Below, in pieces: positions 57,643 to 64,000 of a stretch of 64,000 nt of DNA (its first letter is position 1; each line of letters opens with the position of its first letter). This DNA is from UBA11663 sp041163465 (lineage in GTDB: Bacteria; Bacteroidota; Bacteroidia; Flavobacteriales_D; Sanyastnellaceae). Below the pieces are notes generated by a model. The model saw only the letters and a program-made list of their open reading frames with translations. It did no database searches and was not told the DNA's origin. The stretch covers positions 62,001-126,000 of the forward strand of contig JBEARC010000091.1 of the NCBI GenBank assembly GCA_041163465.1, read 5' to 3'. The translations under genes and the position numbers were made by a program.

Positions 57643-59841
57643 ATGAGCCTGGTGGAGATGGCGCCCTCGGAGGCGCTGAAGCGTTTTTTTGGATTCGATG
57701 AATTCAAGGGTGAGCAAGAAAAAGCCATCCAAGCCATCCTCGATGGGCACGACACCTTCGTGATCATGCCCACCGGAGGAGGCAAATCCATGTGCTACCA
57801 ATTGCCGGCCTTGATGCTCGACGGCGTGGCGCTGATCGTCAGTCCATTGATTGCACTGATGAAGAACCAAGTGGATGCCATCCGAGGTCATCACGAGGAC
57901 AGGCGGGTCGCGCATTTTTTGAACTCTTCCCTCGGAAAGGCGGATGCGGAGCGCGTGAAAATGGATGTGGCCGAAGGCGCCACCAAATTGTTGTATGTGG
58001 CGCCTGAGAGTTTGACCAAACCAGAAAACATTGCGTTCCTGAAATCGGTCCGTATCAGTTTTGTCGCGGTGGACGAAGCCCACTGCATTTCAGAGTGGGG
58101 GCATGATTTCAGGCCGGAGTATCGCCGCATTAAGCCCATCATCAAGGGAATCGCAGATGTTCCCGTGATGGCATTGACGGCGACGGCCACGCCCAAGGTG
58201 CAGCAGGACATCCAAAAGAACTTGGACATGACCGATGCCGTGGTCCTCAAGGCGTCATTCAATCGGGACAACTTGTTTTATGAAGTTCGTCCCAAGAGAA
58301 ATGCACTGCAGCAAATCGTTCGCTACGGCCTTCAAAACGCCGGAAAAAGTGGCATTGTGTACTGCCTGAGTCGAAAGAAGGTGGAACAGATTGCCGAAAC
58401 GCTTCGTGTGAATGGCGTCAAGGCGTTGGCCTACCACGCCGGCATGGACAGCCAGCAACGCAGTACAATTCAAGATCAATTCTTGATGCAAGATGTGGAC
58501 GTCATTGTGGCGACCATTGCGTTTGGGATGGGCATCGACAAACCGGATGTGCGTTATGTCATTCACTACGACATGCCCAAATCCCTCGAAAGCTATTACC
58601 AAGAGACTGGAAGAGCGGGGCGTGATGGGGGTGAAGGACGATGCATTGCGTTTTACAGCCACCGGGACATTGAGAAGTTGGAAAAGTTCCTTCAAGGCAA
58701 GCCCATTGCCGAGCAGGAGGTGGGCATGCAGTTGCTGCAAGAAGTCATGGCCTATGCGGAGACGGCAACCAACCGTCGGAAGTTCCTTCTTCATTACTTC
58801 GGAGAATCCTTCGACGAAGTCAATGGTCCTGGGGCCCAGAATTGTGACAACAGCCAAAATCCGCCAGTGATGGTGGATCGCCAGGAAGAAGTTCACATGC
58901 TTCTTGGTGCCATCTTGGAGCACAAATCCATGCACCGGATGGAATTTTACACGTCCCTGTTGACGGGTGAGAAGAACCGACAAATGGAGGATTATGGGGT
59001 GGTTCATTCTGCGTTTTGGAAACGCGGTGAGGAGCATCCTGTGGAGTTTTGGCAGGGAGTCATTCGCCAAATGGTGGTGCAGGACTTCGTGGTGAAGGAG
59101 GTCGAGAAGTACGGGGTCTTGCACGTGAGTGAGAAGGGCATGGCGTTTTTGACCGACCCATATCCTGTGATGTTGGCGGAACAGAGAGATTTCAGTGATG
59201 TGGATTCGGAAGATTCATTGGCCCAAACCCGCGGAGAAACCGGGGGTGCCTTGGATCCCAAGCTACGCGGCATGTTGACGGACCTGCGGAAGCGCGTGAG
59301 TGCAGACAAGGGATTGCCGCCTTATGTGATTTTCCAGGACGTCAGCCTGGATGAAATGGCCACGCACTATCCCATCACTCCCGATGAATTGATTCGCATT
59401 TCAGGCGTCGGATCGGGAAAGGCCGCCAAGTTTGGCAAGCCCTTCACAGACATGATTGCGCGCTACGTGGAGGAGGAGGGAATTGAGCGGGAAGATGCGT
59501 TGCTGGTGCGAAGCAGCGGGTCCAAATCGAGCAACAAGGTGACCATCATTCAGTTGCTCGACCGAAAAATGGGACTGGACGACATTGCCGCTGGGATTCA
59601 TGGTCAGCGCTCCCAGGTGCTGGAGGAAATCGAGGCCATCGTGGATGCGGGTACCAAGGTCAATTTGGACCACATTTTGGAGGAGAGCCTCGACGAGGAT
59701 TGCTTGGAGGAATTGTTTGACTTCTTCCGTGATTCGGAGGAAGATGGCTGGATGGCCGCGTTGGAAGAATTTGAAGATGCCTACTCAGAAGAGGAGTTGC
59801 GTTTGGCGCGCATCAAATTCCTCTGTGAAGTGGCGCACTGA
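57643..59841 (+). CDS. recQ: ATP-dependent DNA helicase RecQ with a degenerate zinc site
   Basis: 3'-5' superfamily-2 helicase for replication-fork repair. The 732 residues have the helicase core with IMPTGGGKSMCYQLPAL (Walker A), DEAHCISEWGHDFRPEYRR (Walker B/DEAH plus aromatic loop), TGRAGRDGGEGRC (motif VI), the RQC winged helix, an HRDC domain (about 540-620: KGLPPYVIFQDVSLDEMATHYP) and a C-terminal extension with helix-turn-helix character. The RecQ zinc module, normally four cysteines, reads NRRKFLLHYFGE and AQNCDNSQNPP, leaving a single cysteine. Loss of these cysteines seems usual in a Bacteroidota RecQ group. It ends 4 bases from a convergent gene. Confidence 0.95.
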   Translation: MSLVEMAPSEALKRFFGFDEFKGEQEKAIQAILDGHDTFVIMPTGGGKSMCYQLPALMLDGVALIVSPLIALMKNQVDAIRGHHEDRRVAHFLNSSLGKADAERVKMDVAEGATKLLYVAPESLTKPENIAFLKSVRISFVAVDEAHCISEWGHDFRPEYRRIKPIIKGIADVPVMALTATATPKVQQDIQKNLDMTDAVVLKASFNRDNLFYEVRPKRNALQQIVRYGLQNAGKSGIVYCLSRKKVEQIAETLRVNGVKALAYHAGMDSQQRSTIQDQFLMQDVDVIVATIAFGMGIDKPDVRYVIHYDMPKSLESYYQETGRAGRDGGEGRCIAFYSHRDIEKLEKFLQGKPIAEQEVGMQLLQEVMAYAETATNRRKFLLHYFGESFDEVNGPGAQNCDNSQNPPVMVDRQEEVHMLLGAILEHKSMHRMEFYTSLLTGEKNRQMEDYGVVHSAFWKRGEEHPVEFWQGVIRQMVVQDFVVKEVEKYGVLHVSEKGMAFLTDPYPVMLAEQRDFSDVDSEDSLAQTRGETGGALDPKLRGMLTDLRKRVSADKGLPPYVIFQDVSLDEMATHYPITPDELIRISGVGSGKAAKFGKPFTDMIARYVEEEGIEREDALLVRSSGSKSSNKVTIIQLLDRKMGLDDIAAGIHGQRSQVLEEIEAIVDAGTKVNLDHILEESLDEDCLEELFDFFRDSEEDGWMAALEEFEDAYSEEELRLARIKFLCEVAH

Positions 59842-59845
59842 CAGG

Positions 59846-61051
59846 TCACCCCTCGTGCGGTCCAAGCAACGTGGCTGCGGCGTAAGCCATCAGTCCTGCA
59901 CCCGTCTCTAGGGCTCGTTCATCCACATCAAATTGGGGTGTATGCAGTCCATGCGTCCCATGCACGCCACCTTCAGCATCGGCGGTTCCGAGTCTGTAAA
60001 AACACCCTGGAATGGCATTGGCAAAATGGCTGAAGTCTTCACCCGTCATGCGGATGTCGAGGTCGTGCACGCGGTGCTCCCCGAGGAATTCCACAGCAAC
60101 ATCACGCATGTTTTTCGTCAATGCTTCGTGGTTGTAAACGCTCGGGTAGCCCATGCGGATGTCCAAGTCCACGGTGCATCCGTGCGCTGTCGCGGTGTGT
60201 TCAATGGTGTTTCGGATGAGTTCGTGTGCCGACAATCGCCACGATTCGTCCAACGCGCGAAACGTCCCCTTGACATCGACGGAATGGGGCAGGATGTTGG
60301 TCGCCCCCAAGGCCTCCACCCTGCCAAATGAGAGGACGGATGGGTTGCCCGGATGGCGTTTGCGGGAAATGATCTGTTGGACCGCCACCAGAATGTGTGC
60401 CGTGGCCAAGACGGCATCGACACACGTGTCCGGCAAGGCCGCATGTCCACCTCGACCATGAACTGTCAGGTGGATTTCATCTGCCGATGCCATGTAGGCG
60501 CCCATGCGCATGCCAACGTGACCCGCCGGAAGTTGAGGATAGACGTGTTGTCCGAGGATGTGCGTGGGAATGGGATTGGTGAGGACACCTGCCTGGACCA
60601 TTGCTTGGGCGCCACCAGGAAGTCGTTCTTCTCCAGGTTGGAAAATACAGCGCACGGTGCCTGACCATGCATCACGGGTCGCCATCAACACATCGATGGC
60701 TCCCAACAGGGAGGCGGTATGCACATCGTGCCCGCAGGCGTGCATCACACCGGGTACTTGTGAAGCGTACGACACGTCATTGGCCTCTTGAATGGGCAGG
60801 GCATCCATGTCGGCGCGAAGTGCGCACACCCGTGACGACGGATTCACACCTTCGACGGTGGCCACGATGCCCGTGCCCGTCACCCCCGTTTGGTGTGGGA
60901 CACCAAGTTGGGTCAAGCGTGCCGAGACATAGGCCATCGTTTGATGCTCTTCAAAGGAGAGCTCGGGATGCTGATGAAGATGACGTCGCCAGGCAACGTA
61001 GGCCGGAGCTTGCTGCGCAGCTCGTTCTTGGATGCGGTCACGCAGGGTCAT
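59846..61051 (-). CDS. M20-family amidohydrolase
   Basis: Metallopeptidase-fold hydrolase of the IAA-amino-acid hydrolase / hippurate hydrolase / N-acyl-amino-acid deacetylase group. The 401 residues show RRHLHQHPELSFEEHQT, LRADMDALPIQE, VMHACGHDVHTASLLGA with metal ligands, IFQPGEERLPGGAQAMVQAGVL and TGEDFSHFANAIPG. The exact substrate cannot be assigned. The ATG at 61051 (MTLRDRIQERAAQQA) shares ATGA with the upstream TSUP gene's stop, so longer frames to 61207 are rejected. Confidence 0.9.
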   Translation of the reverse strand: MTLRDRIQERAAQQAPAYVAWRRHLHQHPELSFEEHQTMAYVSARLTQLGVPHQTGVTGTGIVATVEGVNPSSRVCALRADMDALPIQEANDVSYASQVPGVMHACGHDVHTASLLGAIDVLMATRDAWSGTVRCIFQPGEERLPGGAQAMVQAGVLTNPIPTHILGQHVYPQLPAGHVGMRMGAYMASADEIHLTVHGRGGHAALPDTCVDAVLATAHILVAVQQIISRKRHPGNPSVLSFGRVEALGATNILPHSVDVKGTFRALDESWRLSAHELIRNTIEHTATAHGCTVDLDIRMGYPSVYNHEALTKNMRDVAVEFLGEHRVHDLDIRMTGEDFSHFANAIPGCFYRLGTADAEGGVHGTHGLHTPQFDVDERALETGAGLMAYAAATLLGPHEG

Positions 61052-61458
61052 GGGAAAAGTTCGGGTTTGATATGACTCCACGCTCGAAGCAACATCCGAA
61101 TCGAGGCGTACAACATCAGGAGCCCAAAGACAAATCGCACCCAATGCTCGGCCAAGCGGAGACTCAGTTTGGAACCACCCCACGCACCCACGACAAACGT
61201 GATGCATAGCACGGCAGCATAGGCCCAGTGAACTTCACCGGCCCGGTGGTATTGCAACACGGCCAACAAGCCTACCGGAGGGAGCATCATGGCCAAACTT
61301 GTGCCTTGTGCCGCGTGTTGTCCAACACCGAGGAAGGCGACCATGCAGGGAACGAGGATCAGCCCGCCACCCACACCGATGAAACCAGAAGCCACACCTG
61401 CGAAGGCGCCGATGGCAAGAAGGATCAGAAGGGTTTGGGCATCCATGGGGAATTGCAT
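61048..61458 (-). CDS. half-length TauE/SafE (TSUP) family membrane protein
   Basis: 136 residues with four hydrophobic helices and one copy of the TSUP motif: AIGAFAGVASGFIGVGGGLILVPCMV followed by QGTSLAMMLPPVGLLAVLQYHRAGEVHWAYA. Full-length family members have two such repeats (about 250 residues) and move sulfoacetate, sulfite or other anions. A single-repeat protein would have to dimerise. An alternative ATG lies at 61446. It overlaps the amidohydrolase gene by 4 bases and starts 18 bases after the preceding gene. Confidence 0.85.
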   Translation of the reverse strand: MQFPMDAQTLLILLAIGAFAGVASGFIGVGGGLILVPCMVAFLGVGQHAAQGTSLAMMLPPVGLLAVLQYHRAGEVHWAYAAVLCITFVVGAWGGSKLSLRLAEHWVRFVFGLLMLYASIRMLLRAWSHIKPELFP

Positions 61459-61476
61459 TGAGGTTGAAACGCAGGG

Positions 61477-64000
61477 TTAGAAATCAAAGTTGAGAGACAA
61501 TGTAAAGCGACGCGGCAGGATGGTTTGGTCATCGACCCCGTAGGCCCAATCCGCGGCGACCCAATATCCAAACAAGCGAGAACGCAACCCAAATCCCAGG
61601 TCGTACAAGATGGGCTCGCGGTTGTTGCTTACGGTGACGGTGATTGGATTGGCTTCCACGGTGATGGTGTTGAATGCGTTGTCATCCGAATACGGGTGCA
61701 ATCCAGACCATGCGGCACCGACGTCGGCAAAGCTGAGGACCTGCAGGTTTTTCAAAAACTCGGATTTTCCCGTGCCGTTGAAGAACACCGGGACGCGCAA
61801 CTCTGCGTTGGCAACGGCCACGTTGGAGCCGTTGCGCACATTGCTTGAAAAGCCGCGCAGCGGCGTGATGCGCGCCTGGTAGGCATACGGGATGTCGGGA
61901 TCCACGGAGGTGCCGGCGTTGGGGGCAATCGACAGGCTGTTGTCGGTGCCGCCCAGGAGGTGAAGGAGCTTTTTTTGGCCGATCGACCAGTCCCCTGCCA
62001 AGCGGAGGGCGAGGATGCTCGGTCCCACCAAGGGGATGTACCGCCTGGCATCAAAGCCAGCCGTTCCAAACGACCACCCCGATGGCGGAGAGGCCAGCCC
62101 TCCCCCGGGGTTGCTCGCGGTTTGGGCTCCCACACCATCGACAAACCACTCCACCCAAAAACGTGCACGAAGTCCATGTCGAATGTTCAGCCGAGGGCTG
62201 CGGGTGTCGTCGTGAACAAAGGCCACTTGGAACCCCAATTGTTCACCAAAGGCATCATCGCTCATGAGCGCAAACATGTCCGTGCCTTGAACCACGTCTC
62301 GATCGAGGCGCAATGACACGTTCCAACGCAGGCTTCTGACTTCATCCAAGGCCCACCGCCACTCCCTGCGAAGAGAATGAGCGTACGTGTTGACGAGCTG
62401 ACCCGTGATCGGGTTCACCCGAGCAGATGATTGCCGTTGGAAGGAAAGGACCTTGTCCACTTGATTTTCAAGATTCAGGTAGGCCAAGCCGAAGAAGGTG
62501 TTGTTCAAGTTGGCCGGAATGGTGTAGCCACCGACAATGTGACGGTCCTCCATGAGGTCACTCACCCGAATTTCGGTGGCGTTTCCAAGGCCGGGCTGGG
62601 TGTTGACTTGGCCTGTGTACGACTGATAAAACGAGGTGCCAAACGTGTTGTTGAGTTGGGTTTGGACCTTGTCAAGCGCATAGTTTCGTCTCAGGTTTTT
62701 GGGCACCAAGGTTTCGTAGACAACGTCGTCTGCAGGTTCTTCCACAGCGGTCTGTTCCTGATCGCTCGCTGCCGCGACATCCCGTTTTTCTGACTCGAAG
62801 ATGTAGTTCTGTGGATCGATTTCATCGGGTAACCAAACCCGATCCCATGTTGGGAGCACGGTTGGAAACGGGAGGTCGTTCTGGCCGGACTCGGTGGGCA
62901 AGGTCGGCTCATTCTTCAATCCTGAAAGTCCCAAGTCGGGGAGCCTCCAACGCAGGATTTGCCCTGCATTCACGGTGGTTGCATAGGCGTCCTCTCCCAA
63001 CATGGTCATTCCCAACACAGGAACAGGCAATTCGAGGGCTTTCCGAAGTTCAGTGTAGGGGCGGTATCTGACCACAGTATCCACGGAGACCACCACGCTG
63101 TCGAGCCAACCAAAACCGAGCGTTTGACCTCCCCAAGCATCCTCCGTGAGGTAGGTAAATCGCTGTCCATCCAAGGTTTGGGGAAGTCGTTCATCGATCT
63201 CGGGGGTGTGGGTCCAACGCTCCAAGGTGATGGGATCATCGGACAGCCGACCCACGTACAAGTCGAGGTTGGCAGGGTAGGGGTGGTTGAGTTTGTCGTT
63301 TCTCAGGGTGTCGTCCGGCCTGTTGGACGAGAACATGAAGAGATCTGTCCCAGGCCAAAACACGGGATGGAGATCATCAAATCGGTCTCTCCACAAAGGC
63401 GTGGCGTTGTTTGACAGCAGGTCGTACACGTAGAGATCGCTCGAACCGTCCTGAAGCGCAGAACACAGGATGTCGTTCCCATCGGGGGTAAACGTCATGC
63501 TCAACATTTGGTCGATGCGAAACAATTCGCGGATTTCAACATCCCCGGTTTCCATGTCCACAACGCCCATTCTCGGGGCGCCGCGTTCCTCGTGGGACCA
63601 CACCAACAACGTGCTTTGGGGATGCCAGGCCAGGCGAGGTGCAAGGTCATCTTCCAAACGTGCCAGCCTGTGACCTAGAATGGCATGCCAAGCCACATCT
63701 CCGCTAGACAGGTTCAACGTACCCACGCGAAGTTGCCCACGTTCATTGGTGGTGAAAGCAATGAAGGATCCATCAGGAGATGGCACGAACTGTTGGTAGT
63801 CAAACCGACGTCTCAGCACCATCGGGATGCCTTCTCCAGCGGTCTTGCTCAATGCTCTCAACTCGCGACGGCTTTTCCATCCGGGTAGAGATCCCAAGTA
63901 CCCAACTGGGGCCTGGCGGAGGTGGTGGGCTTGGACCTCCAAAAGCAAATCGTCGAGGTACATGCCTGTGGCCATCCGAAATCCCTGTTCCACACTTCGT
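61477..64000 (-). CDS. TolB-like propeller plus outer-membrane barrel protein (5' end outside window)
   Basis: At least 840 residues; the frame remains open to the window edge, so the N-terminus with its signal peptide is missing. The first part has beta-propeller (PD40-like) repeats such as FVPSPDGSFIAFTTNERGQLRVGTLNL, MTFTPDGNDILCSALQDGSSDLYVYDL and FWPGTDLFMFSSNRPDD. The second part, from about residue 440, is beta-barrel sequence with the Omp85/surface-antigen look: YQARITPLRGFSSNVRNGSNVAVANAELRVPVFF, FADVGAAWSG and a C-terminal FTLSLNFDF ending in Phe. Bacteroidota encode similar very large TolB-barrel proteins; some carry a metalloprotease-like N-terminus, which cannot be checked here. 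Confidence 0.8.
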   Translation of the reverse strand, partial: RSVEQGFRMATGMYLDDLLLEVQAHHLRQAPVGYLGSLPGWKSRRELRALSKTAGEGIPMVLRRRFDYQQFVPSPDGSFIAFTTNERGQLRVGTLNLSSGDVAWHAILGHRLARLEDDLAPRLAWHPQSTLLVWSHEERGAPRMGVVDMETGDVEIRELFRIDQMLSMTFTPDGNDILCSALQDGSSDLYVYDLLSNNATPLWRDRFDDLHPVFWPGTDLFMFSSNRPDDTLRNDKLNHPYPANLDLYVGRLSDDPITLERWTHTPEIDERLPQTLDGQRFTYLTEDAWGGQTLGFGWLDSVVVSVDTVVRYRPYTELRKALELPVPVLGMTMLGEDAYATTVNAGQILRWRLPDLGLSGLKNEPTLPTESGQNDLPFPTVLPTWDRVWLPDEIDPQNYIFESEKRDVAAASDQEQTAVEEPADDVVYETLVPKNLRRNYALDKVQTQLNNTFGTSFYQSYTGQVNTQPGLGNATEIRVSDLMEDRHIVGGYTIPANLNNTFFGLAYLNLENQVDKVLSFQRQSSARVNPITGQLVNTYAHSLRREWRWALDEVRSLRWNVSLRLDRDVVQGTDMFALMSDDAFGEQLGFQVAFVHDDTRSPRLNIRHGLRARFWVEWFVDGVGAQTASNPGGGLASPPSGWSFGTAGFDARRYIPLVGPSILALRLAGDWSIGQKKLLHLLGGTDNSLSIAPNAGTSVDPDIPYAYQARITPLRGFSSNVRNGSNVAVANAELRVPVFFNGTGKSEFLKNLQVLSFADVGAAWSGLHPYSDDNAFNTITVEANPITVTVSNNREPILYDLGFGLRSRLFGYWVAADWAYGVDDQTILPRRFTLSLNFDF

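Noticed and set aside
1..64000. tRNA, rRNA, CRISPR arrays, insertion sequences, prophage or integrase genes
   Set aside because: All spacers were read. None is long enough or shows cloverleaf, repeat-spacer or transposase signals, and gene content is uniformly housekeeping.

Overview
The window is a 64-kb piece of a Bacteroidota chromosome, probably from a Flavobacteriales-like lineage with unusually high GC (roughly mid-50s percent by eye). The signs are a T9SS type-B (gliding-motility-associated) sorting domain at the end of the 49057-51765 protein, the Bacteroidota small proteins DUF2795 and DUF3109, a DUF5686 outer-membrane protein, kynurenine 3-monooxygenase, the gene order purH-mreB-mreC-mreD-mrdA-rodA, and TAnnTTTG/TAnnTTCG -7 promoter boxes. 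Kdo and heptose genes plus lptB imply a Gram-negative envelope. It is dense housekeeping sequence. I see no tRNA, rRNA, insertion sequence, prophage or CRISPR array.

Layout. 1-3.1 kb: end of sucA and all of sucB (2-oxoglutarate dehydrogenase E1 and E2). 3.3-6.4 kb (minus): a four-gene protein-thiocarboxylate sulfur operon, cysM-like / mec-like JAMM protease / cysO-like carrier / moeZ-like E1-rhodanese. It is preceded by a 25-codon leader ORF with seven consecutive Cys codons and an intrinsic terminator just before cysM. 6.4-13.6 kb (minus): purH and the rod-shape cluster. 13.7-21.2 kb: an ABC permease, a beta-barrel protein, rmlD, a phosphohexomutase, cvpA, a GNAT enzyme and aspartate kinase. 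21.2-21.45 kb: a hairpin-rich intergenic stretch. 21.4-29.5 kb: DUF2795, cobalamin adenosyltransferase, dCMP deaminase, an S41 protease, superoxide dismutase, ispD, a CPBP protease, a dihydrouridine synthase, a LolE-like permease and rbfA. 29.5-33.7 kb: hflX, a cytochrome c lipoprotein, a small membrane protein, gdhA and an atypical SDR. 33.8-40.0 kb: methylmalonyl-CoA epimerase, then a tightly overlapping minus-strand run (flippase-like protein, cystathionine synthase/lyase, kmo, secreted protein) and a radical SAM/SPASM enzyme. 40.0-43.9 kb (plus): DUF3109, an OmpA-like protein, panD, a flippase-like protein and rfaE2. 44-49 kb (minus): accC, accB, fabH, rpmF, DUF177 and pdxA. 49-64 kb: the T9SS protein, ribE, lptB, a DUF5686 protein, tatC, kdsD, recQ, an M20 amidohydrolase, a half-length TSUP protein, and a TolB-like/outer-membrane-barrel protein cut by the window end.

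The most notable system is at 3271-6344. The operon resembles the CysM/CysO/Mec/MoeZ route of Mycobacterium tuberculosis, in which sulfur is carried as a C-terminal thiocarboxylate on a ubiquitin-like protein. It appears to be controlled by cysteine supply through a poly-Cys leader peptide and an attenuator. The carrier ends in Gly-Gly-Val, so it would need trimming before activation. A second window-wide theme is leaderless expression: about sixteen genes have a TAnnTTTG-like box ending only 3-6 bases before the start codon, and the leader peptide has a near-match (CATTTTTG) at the same spacing.
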